Shown here piece by piece: positions 47,045-60,284 of a stretch of DNA of 64,000 bases. Made by a program: the position numbers and the translations under genes. Source of the stretch: Aquibaculum arenosum (GTDB lineage: Bacteria; Pseudomonadota; Alphaproteobacteria; Kiloniellales; DSM-21159); NCBI RefSeq assembly GCF_029222965.1, contig NZ_JARHUD010000003.1, positions 365,497 to 429,496 on the forward strand, given 5' to 3'. The notes under the pieces were generated by a model. That model was not told where the DNA came from, did not search any database, and worked only from the letters and a program-made list of their open reading frames with translations. How positions within the stretch are numbered: the first letter of the stretch is position 1; the number at the start of each line of letters is the position of its first letter.

Positions 47045-47986
47045 ATGGAGCCGATTATTGGTTCGCTGTCCGGCAATCCCAGCGCCGCGGGGCAAGCCGC
47101 CCCGGCTGGCGACATCATAAAGGATTCGGATACTGCGAACTTCCGCCAGGACGTCATGGAAGCTTCCATGCAGCGGCCGGTCATCGTGGACTTCTGGGCC
47201 ACCTGGTGTGGGCCCTGCAAGCAGCTGACGCCGGTGCTGGAGAAGGCGGTGACCGAGGCAGGCGGCAAGGTCTCCCTGGTCAAGATCGACATCGACCAGA
47301 ACCAGCAACTGGCCGCACAGCTGCGCATCCAGTCCGTTCCCACGGTCTATGCCTTCTATCAGGGCCAGCCGGTGGACGGCTTCCAGGGCGCGCTGCCGGA
47401 AAGCCAGGTCAAGCAGTTCATCGCCGGTGTGCTGCAAACGGCGGGGCAGGATGCGGGCCCGTCGGCGGAGGAAATCCTCGCCGAGGCTGAGAAGCTGCGC
47501 ACCTCCGGCCAGCCGCAGGAAGCCGCCCAGCTTTTCGGACGGATCCTGCAGCAGGATCAGGAGAATGCGGCGGCTGTTGCCGGCATGCTGCGCTGCCAGA
47601 TCGATATGGGCGACATGGATGGTGCCGAAGAGACGCTGAAGAGCCTGCCGGAAGCCATGCAGCTCAAGCCCGAGCTGCAGGCGGTCGCCAGCGCCATCGA
47701 ACTGGCGCGCCAGGCAGCAGAAAGCGGCGACGTGGCCGACCTGATGGAGAAGGTGGCGCAGAACCCAGACGACCACCAGTCGCGCTTCGATCTGGCCCAG
47801 GCGCTCTATGCCCAGAACAAGCGTGAAGCCGCGGTCGAGGAACTGCTGGAAATCGTCAAGCGCCAGCGCGGCTGGAATGAGGATGCAGCCCGCAAGCAGT
47901 TGGTGAAGTACTTCGAGGCCTGGGGCTTCAAAGATCCGCTGGCTCAGGAGGCGCGTCGGCGCCTCTCGTCGCTGCTCTTCGCATGA
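47045..47986 (+). CDS. Thioredoxin-TPR protein (CnoX/YbbN-like)
   Basis: 313 residues. The thioredoxin domain (about 25-135) has an active CGPC site at Cys55-Cys58 (FWATWCGPCKQL) and the cis-proline SVPTVYAF. A helical tetratricopeptide-like C-terminus (about 145-310) follows, with FGRILQQDQENAAAVAG and RFDLAQALYAQNKREAA. E. coli CnoX/YbbN has lost the first cysteine, whereas here both are kept, so it may be an active oxidoreductase as well as a holdase. Its TGA overlaps the next ATG. Confidence 0.9.
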   Translation: MEPIIGSLSGNPSAAGQAAPAGDIIKDSDTANFRQDVMEASMQRPVIVDFWATWCGPCKQLTPVLEKAVTEAGGKVSLVKIDIDQNQQLAAQLRIQSVPTVYAFYQGQPVDGFQGALPESQVKQFIAGVLQTAGQDAGPSAEEILAEAEKLRTSGQPQEAAQLFGRILQQDQENAAAVAGMLRCQIDMGDMDGAEETLKSLPEAMQLKPELQAVASAIELARQAAESGDVADLMEKVAQNPDDHQSRFDLAQALYAQNKREAAVEELLEIVKRQRGWNEDAARKQLVKYFEAWGFKDPLAQEARRRLSSLLFA

Positions 47987-48678
47987 CCACACCCGCTTTC
48001 GCCCCGCGTTACGAGGAACTGCCGGAGACCCTGCCGATCTTCCCGCTGCCGGGGGCTCTGCTCCTGCCAGGCGGTCAGCTTCCGCTCAACATTTTCGAGC
48101 CGCGCTATCTGGCCATGACCCAGGCCGCCCTGGCCGGGTCGCGGCTGATCGGCATGGTGCAGCCTCTCCCTCAGGAGCAGGAGGGTGACGCCGCGGACGT
48201 TGGCGCCGCGCCGCTCTTCGGCATCGGTTGTGCTGGGCGCATCACCTCCTTCGGCGAAACCGACGACGGGCGCTATCTCATCACACTGACCGGCATGCTG
48301 CGGTTCAGCGTGCGCGAGGAGCTGCCGCGGGCCGAGGAAGGCTATCGCCGTGTCCGACCGGCCTGGGAGCCGTTCCGCGGCGACCTGGAAGGCGGTGACG
48401 AACTGGCGCAGATCGAGCAGGCCTTCGACCGCACCCGACTGCTGCAGGCGCTGCGCGGCTACTTCGAGGTCTCGGGCCTGCAGGGCGACTGGGACTCGAT
48501 CCAGGCCGCCGAAGACGATGAACTGGTCACGGCGCTGGCCATGCTCTGCCCATTCGATGTGCGCGAGAAGCAAGCGCTGCTGGAAGCGCCGACGTTGGGC
48601 GAGCGGGCGGAGACGATGATCGCGCTGTTCGAAATGGCAACCCTGGCCCAGGGCGGTGGCGAAGGCCTGCGCCACTGA
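47983..48678 (+). CDS. LON substrate-binding (N-terminal) domain protein
   Basis: 231 residues with a LON N-terminal-like domain and no ATPase or protease domain. LPIFPLPGALLLPGGQLPLNIFEPRY is the standard opening (longest motif given here: LPLNIFEPRYLAM), followed by GIGCAGRITSFGETDDGRYL and a helical end with AMLCPFDVREKQALLEAPTL. Stand-alone LON-N proteins have no settled function; coupling to the thioredoxin-TPR chaperone suggests a role in protein quality control. Confidence 0.88.
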   Translation: MTTPAFAPRYEELPETLPIFPLPGALLLPGGQLPLNIFEPRYLAMTQAALAGSRLIGMVQPLPQEQEGDAADVGAAPLFGIGCAGRITSFGETDDGRYLITLTGMLRFSVREELPRAEEGYRRVRPAWEPFRGDLEGGDELAQIEQAFDRTRLLQALRGYFEVSGLQGDWDSIQAAEDDELVTALAMLCPFDVREKQALLEAPTLGERAETMIALFEMATLAQGGGEGLRH

Positions 48679-48711
48679 CCCGATCCGGGCGCGAATTGCG
48701 GGGAGGTAGAA

Positions 48712-48897
48712 ATGACGGACGCTGCGAGAGTGGATCCGAAGCTGCTCGATATCCTGGTCTGTCCCTTGACCAAGGGGCCGTTGGAATACGATCGGGAGCG
48801 ACAGGAACTGATCAGCCGGCAGGCCAAACTGGCCTATCCGGTGCGCGACGGCATCCCCATCATGCTGCCCGAAGAGGCGCGCAATCTCGATGAGTGA
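48712..48897 (+). CDS. Trm112-like / UPF0434 (YcaR) protein
   Basis: 61 residues: [20 protein letters not shown], then [18 protein letters not shown], the standard signature of the family. Only one cysteine is present, so zinc binding as in eukaryotic Trm112 is not expected. Trm112 activates methyltransferases; the role of the bacterial form is uncertain. A GGGGAGGTAG ribosome site precedes it, and its last 8 nt overlap the DUF971 gene. Confidence 0.9.
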   Translation: MTDAARVDPKLLDILVCPLTKGPLEYDRERQELISRQAKLAYPVRDGIPIMLPEEARNLDE

Positions 48898-49273
48898 GTT
48901 CAACGTCAAGCATCACCCGGTGGAGCTGCGCTACAAGCGCTCGGAGAAGTGCCTGGAGGTGACCTTCGACGACGGGCAAAGCTTCTCGCTGCCCGCGGAG
49001 CTGCTGCGGGTGGAAAGCCCCTCCGCCGAAGTCCAGGGCCACGGTCCGGGACAAAAACAGATCGTCTCCGGGCGCCGGCACGTGGGCATCATGGAAATCG
49101 AGCCGGTGGGCAGCTATGCCGTCCGCCTGAAGTTCGACGACCTGCACGACACCGGCCTCTATTCCTGGGACTACCTCCACAAGCTGGGCGAGGAGCAGGA
49201 ACAGCTCTGGGCCGACTACCTGAGCAACCTCGAGGCCCGCGGTTTGTCGCGCGACCCGCCGGGTCGTGCTTGA
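48890..49273 (+). CDS. DUF971 protein
   Basis: 127 residues, domain DUF971 (related to the N-terminal domain of gamma-butyrobetaine hydroxylase). Visible: [31 protein letters not shown] in pieces ([20 protein letters not shown]), [16 protein letters not shown] and [14 protein letters not shown]. The usual family members are linked to Fe-S cluster handling (near ApbC/Mrp or in plant HCF101 fusions), but no such gene is here. The start overlaps the Trm112-like gene. Confidence 0.88.
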   Translation: MSEFNVKHHPVELRYKRSEKCLEVTFDDGQSFSLPAELLRVESPSAEVQGHGPGQKQIVSGRRHVGIMEIEPVGSYAVRLKFDDLHDTGLYSWDYLHKLGEEQEQLWADYLSNLEARGLSRDPPGRA

Positions 49274-49374
49274 GAAACCCCCCGGCAAGACAGTAAGCAG
49301 ACCACCTTAACAGCAAGCGAGTCGCGCTGCGCTGGAGTGCGGCGGCGATCCGGCAGCAGCAGCGGAGAGACGAT

Positions 49375-53025
<3,651 letters not shown>

Positions 53026-53032
53026 CGCAAAG

Positions 53033-53078
53033 CGCGCTCAATCTGATCCGCAGGGCTTCGGATTGAGCGCGTTTCTTT
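53033..53078 (+). terminator. First terminator after the HyuA-HyuB gene
   Basis: CGCGCTCAATC (53033-53043) pairs perfectly with GATTGAGCGCG (53061-53071), followed by TTTCTTTG. It starts 8 nt after the stop codon. Confidence 0.9.
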
Positions 53079-53095
53079 GCTTGGATATAACAGGA

Positions 53096-53130
53096 AAAAC
53101 CCCTCGCGCCGGCCGGCCCGAGGGGTTTTC
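53096..53130. terminator. Second, bidirectional terminator shared with rpmG
   Basis: CCCCTCG (53100-53106) and CGAGGGG (53119-53125) enclose a GC-rich loop, with AAAAA on the left and TTTT on the right. It can end transcription from the plus-strand HyuA-HyuB gene and from the minus-strand rpmG. Confidence 0.92.
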
Positions 53131-53185
53131 TTGATCAAGACATTGGAAGCAGTGCGCGGCCGAGATGCCCGGCCGGCGACCCGCT

Positions 53186-53353
53186 TCACTTCATCTTGGA
53201 TTCCTTGAACTCGACGTGCTTGCGCGCGACGGGGTCGTACTTGCGCAGGCTCATCTTTTCGGTCTGGTTACGCGGGTTCTTCTTCTTGACGTAGAAGTAG
53301 CCGGTGTCGGCGGTGCTCACCAGCTTGATCCATTGCGTCACGGGCTTCGCCAT
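53186..53353 (-). CDS. rpmG: 50S ribosomal protein L33
   Basis: 55 residues read on the minus strand from the ATG at 53353 (GGAAGG upstream): [20 protein letters not shown], then [20 protein letters not shown], then [15 protein letters not shown]. This is the cysteine-free (C-minus) alphaproteobacterial form, which does not bind zinc. It is the last gene after rnr, ctpA and the Nudix gene, separated from the Nudix gene by 198 nt in which no other feature was seen. Confidence 0.96.
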   Translation of the reverse strand: MAKPVTQWIKLVSTADTGYFYVKKKNPRNQTEKMSLRKYDPVARKHVEFKESKMK

Positions 53354-53551
53354 AACGATCTGTCCTTCCGGGCTGCTCGGCGCTGCAAATTTCGATGCCC
53401 GGGCCGGTGTTCCGGCAGATCAGGCACCGATGACTCTCGAAGTGCTTGGGGTGCGGCCATGCCGCCCGATCACACTCTGCAAGGCGGCGACGATAGCCAC
53501 GCGAAGACACAAGTCAAGGCTCGCAGCGGGCGTCCCTCACGAATCTCTTCG

Positions 53552-54247
53552 TCAGCGGCGGCGAATGCGCCCTTGCCGATAGAGGAAGAGGCAGGCCGGG
53601 CGCTCTGGCTGCTCGAGGCGATGCAGCGCCTCCTGCAGCACCGCACGGGTCACGTCGGCCATGGGCAGCGCGTCCAGGGAGCGGGCAGGGCGCCAGTCCA
53701 GATCCTCCAGCTCGCCATCCCCAGCGAGACGACCGCCCAGGGCCACCTCGTCAGTGCAGCAGAGAAAGAAGCGGCTGTGAAAGCGGATCGGCGACTGCGG
53801 CGGTGTGATGGCGCGCGCCACAAAGCTTAGCTGCCCGAAGGCCGGGGCAAGTCCCGCGCGGCGGTAATCCTGCCAGACGCCCGGTGTCGACTCCGCATCG
53901 CTTGTCAGGGAGGCCTCGCTGTCTGCCAGCAGCAGGCCGGTCTCCTCCCAGGTCTCGCGAATGGCGGCCCGACGCAGCGCCGGGAAGAGGCGCGTGGTGA
54001 GGCCGTCGGCGCCCGGGCCGGGCAATGGGCTTGGCGGTTCGGCAAAGCCGCTTGCCTGGCGGTCGCCGGGGTCCAGGCGGCCGCCGGGGAAGACATAATA
54101 GCCCGGCATGAAGCGCAGCCGGGCGTTGCGCCGGCCGAGCAGCACTTCCGCGCCCTTGGCGCTGCGGCGCAGCAGAACGATGCCTGCAGCGGCCTGGGGT
54201 CGCACGACGCTCCGCCGCGCGCTGCGCTTTTCCGCCAGCCCCGTCAC
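53552..54247 (-). CDS. Nudix hydrolase, NUDT19/RP2-like
   Basis: 231 residues. The Nudix box is split: FPGGRLDPGD at about 53-62 and RAAIRETWEETGLLL at about 93-107, separated by an insert of about 30 residues. A split box with a long insert is characteristic of the NUDT19/RP2 group (acyl-CoA diphosphatases), so a CoA ester is a possible substrate; this is inference. The REx2EExG metal residues are intact. It begins 13 nt after ctpA. Confidence 0.85.
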   Translation of the reverse strand: MTGLAEKRSARRSVVRPQAAAGIVLLRRSAKGAEVLLGRRNARLRFMPGYYVFPGGRLDPGDRQASGFAEPPSPLPGPGADGLTTRLFPALRRAAIRETWEETGLLLADSEASLTSDAESTPGVWQDYRRAGLAPAFGQLSFVARAITPPQSPIRFHSRFFLCCTDEVALGGRLAGDGELEDLDWRPARSLDALPMADVTRAVLQEALHRLEQPERPACLFLYRQGRIRRR

Positions 54248-54260
54248 TTGGTTTGCCCAA

Positions 54261-55901
54261 TCACTGTGCTGGTGCGCTCACCCCGGCGGGCGCTTCAATC
54301 GAGGGGGCCTGATCAAGCAGGACCTCACTGCGGGGCACTTCTGCCGTCACCGTGGGCAGGCCCTGGGCGGCAGCATAGAGGTTCGGGTCGCGCAGCAGCT
54401 TCATGGCGATGCGCATGTCGGCCTCGCGCTCGGCGTCATCCTTGGGGCAGTGGGCGCGGAAGGCTGCCAGTTCACCCGGATCTTCGACGGCCACGCGTTG
54501 CCGGCGCAGCGCCCGGTGTTCGCGGGTGAAGCCCTGATAGATGCCGCTCATCAGCGCCTCCTCGTCCTGGGTTTCGCCGCTGGTGCAGACGTCGGGCATC
54601 ACGCCGCGCCGGTCCAGGGAGTAGCCGGAGGGAGCGTGGAATCGCGCCCAGGTCAGAGTCAGTTCACCCTCGTTGGGCAGGCGCAGGACGGTCTGTACCG
54701 TTCCCTTGCCGTAGGAGCCGCTGCCAACCACCAGGGCGCGGCCGGCATCCTGTAGGGCGGCGGCGACGATCTCCGAGGCCGAGGCCGAGTTGCCGTTGAT
54801 CAGCACCACCATGGGCCGGGGTGGCACCCGGGCCTCGTGGCGCGACTCGAAGTACTGGTGGCTGTCGGGGTGGCGGCCGTGGGTCGAGACGATGCGCCCG
54901 CCCTCCAGGAAGATGTCGGCCACGCTTACCGACTGCTCCAGCAGTCCGCCGGGGTTGGAGCGCAGGTCGAGCAGGTAGCCGGAAAGCCGGTCGCCCGCTT
55001 CGCGCTCGGCCTGGACCAGCTTGCGGCGCAGGGTGGCGGTGGTGGCGTGATTGAAGCCTGTGACCCGGAAGACGGCCACGGAATCCTCCAGGCTGTAATG
55101 GACGGTCTGGGGCACGATGTGGGCGCGCTGCACGTTGACCTGGAAGGGGGTTTCCACCTCCTCGCGCTCGATCAGCAGGCGCACCCGGGAGTTTACTGGG
55201 CCGCGCAGCTGCTGCACCACTTCGTACTGGTCGAATTCCTTGGCCGGTGCGCCGTCGATGGCCAGGATCAGGTCGCGGCCCTGCAGACCGGCGCGTTCGG
55301 CCGGTGTGTCCTCCATGACCGAGAGGATGCGCACGCCGTCATCCTCGTTGCGGATACGCACGCCGATGCCGCCGAAGCCGCTGCGCCCGGCGCGGTTCTC
55401 GCGCGCCTGATCGCGGCCGGAATAGCGTGAAAAGCCGTCGAGTTCACCGACGATGCCGCCAAAGACTGTGCCGTAGAGTTCCTCGCCCTCGGCTTCGGCG
55501 ACGGCCGGGGAGAGGGCCCGGGCATCATCCAGGACACGGGCGGTGAGCGCGCCCCAGGCATCGTAATCCTGTTGGCGTGGCAGGGCGTAGTGCAGCGCCG
55601 GCTGGTCCTCGACCCGCAGGACGAAGCCCTTGTCCTCCTCCGGCTCCAGGGCGAGGCGCGGGTCCATGTCGTGCAGTTCGCTCAGCCCGGCCTGGGCCAA
55701 CTGGCGCGGCGGTACGGCTTCGATGTAGACGCCGGCGATGTCATGGTAGCCGGCGGTGAACAGCCGGGCGGCCCGCTCGCTGTCATATTCCGCGCTGGAG
55801 AAGCCGGCATTTCCGGCGGTGCAGGCCATGAGCAGCAGCAACCCGAACAGGGTGCCGAGCGCTCTGGTTCCGCTTCGTAAAGGCCGGTCGCTTCGCATCA
55901 T
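54261..55901 (-). CDS. S41-family C-terminal processing peptidase (lipoprotein)
   Basis: 546 residues from the ATG at 55901. The N-terminal hydrophobic segment ends in LLLMAC, a lipobox, so the protease should be membrane-anchored and periplasmic. The PDZ domain (about 170-250) has GFGGIGVRIRNEDDG and PAERAGLQGRDLILAIDG. The S41 protease domain has YLLDLRSNPGGLLEQSV, catalytic Ser in GNSASASEIVAAAL (near 370) and Lys in GSGSYGKGTVQTV (near 396). The C-terminal 90 residues are a lineage-specific extension. It cleaves C-terminal tails of periplasmic substrates. Confidence 0.92.
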   Translation of the reverse strand: MMRSDRPLRSGTRALGTLFGLLLLMACTAGNAGFSSAEYDSERAARLFTAGYHDIAGVYIEAVPPRQLAQAGLSELHDMDPRLALEPEEDKGFVLRVEDQPALHYALPRQQDYDAWGALTARVLDDARALSPAVAEAEGEELYGTVFGGIVGELDGFSRYSGRDQARENRAGRSGFGGIGVRIRNEDDGVRILSVMEDTPAERAGLQGRDLILAIDGAPAKEFDQYEVVQQLRGPVNSRVRLLIEREEVETPFQVNVQRAHIVPQTVHYSLEDSVAVFRVTGFNHATTATLRRKLVQAEREAGDRLSGYLLDLRSNPGGLLEQSVSVADIFLEGGRIVSTHGRHPDSHQYFESRHEARVPPRPMVVLINGNSASASEIVAAALQDAGRALVVGSGSYGKGTVQTVLRLPNEGELTLTWARFHAPSGYSLDRRGVMPDVCTSGETQDEEALMSGIYQGFTREHRALRRQRVAVEDPGELAAFRAHCPKDDAEREADMRIAMKLLRDPNLYAAAQGLPTVTAEVPRSEVLLDQAPSIEAPAGVSAPAQ

Positions 55902-56067
55902 CCGGTCCACAAAAATCACATCCGCCGCCTCATTCAGCACAGTTTGGTGGGCAAGTGCCAGAGGGTGTCATGAGCATTCCTCCTATGAACCACCTTAGCC
56001 TTTCGCGCCATTGTGGCCACAACCGGGCAGGGCATTGCCCCGAAAGCGGAAAGCTTGCTGCGACCGC

Positions 56068-58305
56068 TCACCGGCGGTTCTTGCGTCGGGGGCCGCCCGC
56101 ACCCTTGCGCCGGCGTTTCGTCGGCAGGCTGCTCGGCGTTTCTTCTTCCTCGCTTTCCACCAGGCTCAGGATCAGGCCGCCGGTCAAGGGCTCGGCCTCC
56201 ACCAGCGCCGCGGTCACGCTCTGACCCAGGTGGTAGACCCGCCCCCAGCGCCGGCCGACCAGGCTGTGCTGGGTCTCGTCGTGGACGTAGTAATCGTCGG
56301 GCAGGGACGAGATGGGCACGAGTCCGTCTGCGCCGCTCTGCTCCAGGGTGACGAAAAGGCCGAAGCGGGTGACGCCGCCGATGCGCCCGGCAAAGACCTC
56401 GCCGATGCGGTTCTGCAGGAAGGCGGCGGTCATGCGGTCGATGGCGTCGCGTTCGGCGGCGGCCGCCCGGCGTTCGGTCATGGAGATGGCCTCGCCCAGC
56501 GCCGGGAAGGCGCTTGCAGCTTGGGGCGGCAGCCCGTCGTCGCCGAGCTTAAGGCCGGAGATCAGCCCGCGGTGCACCAGCAGGTCGGCATAGCGGCGGA
56601 TGGGGGAGGTGAAGTGCGCATACTTCGCCAGGGCCAGGCCGAAGTGGCCGATGTTCTCCGGGCTGTAGACCGCCTGTGCCTGGGCGCGCAGGATCAGCTC
56701 GCTGACCATGGTGGCGGCTTCGGTGCCCTTCACCTGCTCCAGGATGCGCGTGAAGGTCTTGGGTTGTGGCACCTGCCCCTTGGCCAGGCGCAGACCCAGG
56801 CCGTCGAGCACCTCGCGCAGGGCATCGACCCGGGCCTTGTCCGGCTGATCGTGGACCCGATACATGCAGGGTTGGCGGCGCTTTTCCAGTTCCTGCGCCG
56901 CGGCCACGTTAGCGGTGATCATGAACTCCTCGATGAGCCGATGGCTATCCAGCCGGCGCCGAGGCTCGATGGCAACCACCTGACCGGCTTCGTCGAGCAC
57001 GGGCCGGCGTTCGGGGACGTCCAGGTCGAGAGTGCCGCGCTTCTCCCGGGCCTTGCAGAGCGCGTGGAAGGCACCGTAGAGCGGGGCGATCACCGGCTCA
57101 CGCAAGGGCCCGGTGGTGTCGTCAGGATGGCCGTCGTGGGCCAACTGCACCTGCTCGTAAGTCAGCCGCGCTGCCGAGCGCATGATGGCTCGGGTGAATT
57201 TCTGGCGCTTGAGCTGGCCTTCGGCATTGATCCAAAGGTGAGCGGCCAGGCAACCGCGCTCCTCGTTTGGGCGCAGGGAACACCAGCCGTTGGACAGGGC
57301 CTCGGGCAGCATCGGCACAACCCGGTCGGGGAAATAGACTGAATTGCCGCGTTCGCGCGCCGTTTGGTCGAGGGCGCTGTCCGGCCGGACATAGTGCGCC
57401 ACGTCGGCGATGGCCACCACGATGCGCCAGCCGCCGGGATTGCCGGGATCGTCGTCGGCTTCGGCGAAGACGGCATCGTCGAAATCCCGAGCATCGGCGC
57501 CGTCGATGGTGACCAGCGGCAGGTCGCGCAGGTCGGCGCGCTTTGCTTCGGGCACCGGGCCGGCGGCCTCTGCCTCCGCTATGGCGCGCTCCGGAAAGCG
57601 GGTCGGGATGCCGTGCTCGTGCACCGCGATCAGGCTAAGGGCCCGATGGTTGTCGACCCCGCCCAGGCGCTCGATGACGACCGCCTCGCGCTCGCCGGCG
57701 CGGCGATGGTGCGGTTTGGTCTCGGCCAGCACCAGCTCACCGGCCTCCGCCCCCTTGGAGTCGGCTTGGCTGACCCGGTAGTCGTACTTTGCCTTGCGGT
57801 CCGTGGGCTTCAGACGGCCGCCCTTGGGACCGATCTCGTAAATCCCCAGCACCTCGCGCTCCAGCGCGCGGCCCAGGCGTCGGATGACCCGGGCGGCATA
57901 GCTGCCATCCTCCTGGCGCTCGAGCTTGGCAAGCACCCGCTCGCCCACCGCCAGGGCGGCGCGGCTGCGCTTTTCCGGGACCATATAGATGGGGGGCGGT
58001 GGTGGCTCGTCCTCGCGGCGGCGCGCGGGCTTGGCCAGCAGCTCGCCGTCCTCGTCCAGACCGCTGATCTCCAGCACCGTCACGGCGGGCAGGGCGCCCT
58101 TTGGCGCCAGCTTGCGCCGTTCCGGCTTGTCGATCTGGCCCTCTTCCTCCAGTTCGCTCACCAACTTGCGCAGCAGACGCCGGTCGGCGCCCTTGACGGC
58201 GAAATGGCGGGCGAGATCCTTCAGGCCGACCGGTGCCCCGGCGTTCTGGAGGAACTCCAGGATCGCCTGTTTGTCCGGGAAAGGGGGTGGGGCGGATTTC
58301 GGCAC
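56068..58305 (-). CDS. rnr: Ribonuclease R
   Basis: 3'-5' hydrolytic exoribonuclease able to degrade structured RNA, 745 residues from a GTG at 58305. Order: an N-terminal winged helix ([20 protein letters not shown]), cold-shock domains, and the RNB catalytic domain with the acidic cluster [20 protein letters not shown] and [30 protein letters not shown] follows, then S1 ([20 protein letters not shown]) and a basic tail ([16 protein letters not shown]). topA, often upstream in this class, is not present. Confidence 0.96.
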   Translation of the reverse strand: MPKSAPPPFPDKQAILEFLQNAGAPVGLKDLARHFAVKGADRRLLRKLVSELEEEGQIDKPERRKLAPKGALPAVTVLEISGLDEDGELLAKPARRREDEPPPPPIYMVPEKRSRAALAVGERVLAKLERQEDGSYAARVIRRLGRALEREVLGIYEIGPKGGRLKPTDRKAKYDYRVSQADSKGAEAGELVLAETKPHHRRAGEREAVVIERLGGVDNHRALSLIAVHEHGIPTRFPERAIAEAEAAGPVPEAKRADLRDLPLVTIDGADARDFDDAVFAEADDDPGNPGGWRIVVAIADVAHYVRPDSALDQTARERGNSVYFPDRVVPMLPEALSNGWCSLRPNEERGCLAAHLWINAEGQLKRQKFTRAIMRSAARLTYEQVQLAHDGHPDDTTGPLREPVIAPLYGAFHALCKAREKRGTLDLDVPERRPVLDEAGQVVAIEPRRRLDSHRLIEEFMITANVAAAQELEKRRQPCMYRVHDQPDKARVDALREVLDGLGLRLAKGQVPQPKTFTRILEQVKGTEAATMVSELILRAQAQAVYSPENIGHFGLALAKYAHFTSPIRRYADLLVHRGLISGLKLGDDGLPPQAASAFPALGEAISMTERRAAAAERDAIDRMTAAFLQNRIGEVFAGRIGGVTRFGLFVTLEQSGADGLVPISSLPDDYYVHDETQHSLVGRRWGRVYHLGQSVTAALVEAEPLTGGLILSLVESEEEETPSSLPTKRRRKGAGGPRRKNRR

Positions 58306-58494
58306 AAGGCTGTCCTGTTCAAACGGTGTGGGGGCGGTAATCCTGGGCCAGCATGCAGCGCGCCGCCCTTTCGGTCGAGGGCTTGTGTGCGCATCCTCAA
58401 GGACGCGTGCACGGGGCCGCGGGTTCCGGAAGCTGTGGAAAACACTTTTGGTGGGGCGCTGCGCAGCGCCTGCAAATACGGGAGCGGAGAACGC

Positions 58495-58806
58495 GTGGCC
58501 TGGATCATACTGTTAATTGCCGGTTTGCTCGAAGTGGGCTGGGCCCTCGGCCTCAAGTACACCCAGGGCTTCACCCGCCTGGGGCCCAGCGTCGTGACCG
58601 TTTTCCTGATGGGCCTGAGCTTCCTGTTGCTGAGCTGGGCAATGCGCAGCTTGCCCCTGGGTACCGCCTATGCTGTCTGGACCGGGATCGGCACGATTGG
58701 CACCGTAGTGGTGGGCATCCTCATTTTCGGGGAGCCGGCAACCCTCTGGCGGCTCGGCTGTATCGCGCTTATCCTCACGGGCATAATCGGGCTGAAGGCG
58801 GCCTGA
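58495..58806 (+). CDS. sugE: SMR-family efflux protein (SugE/Gdx-like)
   Basis: 103 residues with four membrane helices from a GTG at 58495 (GGGAGCGGAGAA upstream). The functional Glu is Glu13 in [20 protein letters not shown]; the WA-G-LKY pattern and [20 protein letters not shown] mark the SugE/Gdx branch, whose members export guanidinium, rather than EmrE. No guanidine riboswitch was recognised upstream. It is divergent from rnr. Confidence 0.9.
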   Translation: MAWIILLIAGLLEVGWALGLKYTQGFTRLGPSVVTVFLMGLSFLLLSWAMRSLPLGTAYAVWTGIGTIGTVVVGILIFGEPATLWRLGCIALILTGIIGLKAA

Positions 58807-58930
58807 TCGCGCGCCGGCGGCAACGGGTCCGTCAAACGGTCCCTCACCGGCCATCACGCGTGCAGCGCCGGTTTTGGCCCGGGAGTCTCAATTCGGGGGG
58901 CAGCCTCCGCGCCAGGGAGAATCACGGACC

Positions 58931-60235
58931 ATGAGCCTCGCTTTCGACCTTTCCGGCTGTCTGAGCGCGCGCCTGGGCGATGGCGCCTTGGAAGAGTCCC
59001 AGGTGCTCGTCAAGGCGCAGAGCCTTCGTCCGGCGCTCGATCGCCTCTCGGACCTGCGCTCGGCCGGTGAGGGGGATCCCGAGTTCCTTCTGCTGCCGGA
59101 CCGGCGCGCCGACCTGGAGCCGGCACGCGATCTGGCCTTTGCCTTGAACGAAGCCTGCGACGACGTGCTGATCCTGGGCACCGGCGGCTCCTCGCTGGGG
59201 GGGCAGACGCTCTACGCTCTGGCCGATGCGCCCTTGGGCCCGGCGCACCCGCGGCTGCACTTCCTGGACAATGTGGACCCCTTTGGCTTCGAGCGGCTGC
59301 TGGACCGGCTTGATCTGGAGCACACCGGCGTCGTGGCGGTGTCCAAGTCCGGCGGCACGGCGGAAACCCTGTGCCAGTTCGCCGTGATCGTCGAAGCAAT
59401 GATCGAAGCCCTGGACGAGAGCCGGCTGGCCAGCCGCGTGGCGGTGATCACCGAGCCCAAGGACAGCCCCTTGGCCGCCCTGGCCGAGCGCTGGCGCCTG
59501 CCGCGCCTGGACCATGACCTCGGCGTGGGCGGGCGCTTTTCCGTCCTTTCGGTTGTGGGGCTGCTGCCGGCACTGCTGGCCGGCCTGGACGCCGCCGCAT
59601 TCCGGGAGGGGGCGGCGGCGGTGCTCGACCGGGCGCTGGGGCCGGAGGGCTGCGAACTCGCTTCGCCGGCCGCGGGCGCGGCGCTGGCGGTGCTGGCGGC
59701 GGAGCGGGGCTACAGCCAGTCGGTGCTGATGCCCTATGTTGACCGCCTCGCCGATTTCGGGCTCTGGTATCGCCAGCTCTGGGCCGAAAGCCTGGGCAAG
59801 CACGGCAAGGGCACCACGCCGATCCGCGCGCTGGGCCCGGTGGACCAGCACAGCCAACTGCAGCTCTATCTTCAGGGGCCGGCGGACAAGCTCTTCACGC
59901 TGATTCGGCTTGAAACGGAGGGCGAGGGCCCCCGGGTGGCGCCGCAGATTGTCGACGATCCTCGGCTGGAATATCTGGCGGGGCGGCGCATGGGCGACCT
60001 GCTGGATGCCATGGCCCGGGCGACGGCGGAGACCCTGATCCGCAACGGCAAGCCGACCCGCACCCTGGTGCTGGAGCGCCTGGACGAGGAGGTGCTGGGC
60101 GGGCTCTTCATGCACTTCATGCTCGAGACGATCCTGGCGGCGGAGTTGCTGGGCGTCGATGCCTACGACCAGCCGGCGGTGGAGGAGGGCAAGGTCCTGG
60201 CCCGCGATTATCTTGCGGTCATGCAGCGGGACTGA
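58931..60235 (+). CDS. pgi: Glucose-6-phosphate isomerase
   Basis: 434 residues, shorter than the E. coli type (about 550), like other compact bacterial PGIs. Visible: LGTGGSSLGGQTL, VVAVSKSGGTAETL (sugar-phosphate SIS motif), DHDLGVGGRFSVLS, WAESLGKHGKG and PVDQHSQLQLYLQGP (catalytic His). The ATG at 58931 follows an AGGGAGA site. The dimer helix at the C-terminus is present. Bifunctionality with phosphomannose isomerase is not suggested. mutL follows after 49 nt. Confidence 0.94.
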   Translation: MSLAFDLSGCLSARLGDGALEESQVLVKAQSLRPALDRLSDLRSAGEGDPEFLLLPDRRADLEPARDLAFALNEACDDVLILGTGGSSLGGQTLYALADAPLGPAHPRLHFLDNVDPFGFERLLDRLDLEHTGVVAVSKSGGTAETLCQFAVIVEAMIEALDESRLASRVAVITEPKDSPLAALAERWRLPRLDHDLGVGGRFSVLSVVGLLPALLAGLDAAAFREGAAAVLDRALGPEGCELASPAAGAALAVLAAERGYSQSVLMPYVDRLADFGLWYRQLWAESLGKHGKGTTPIRALGPVDQHSQLQLYLQGPADKLFTLIRLETEGEGPRVAPQIVDDPRLEYLAGRRMGDLLDAMARATAETLIRNGKPTRTLVLERLDEEVLGGLFMHFMLETILAAELLGVDAYDQPAVEEGKVLARDYLAVMQRD

Positions 60236-60284
60236 GTTCCCGCTGCCTCACCTCAAACGTTCCTGACGGAGTTCCAAGCCCCTT

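Noticed and set aside
58306..58494. Possible guanidine riboswitch upstream of sugE
   Set aside because: No pair of ACGR-loop hairpins (guanidine-II) or guanidine-I/III core was recognisable; the GGCGCT/AGCGCC hairpin near 58456-58471 has the wrong loop.
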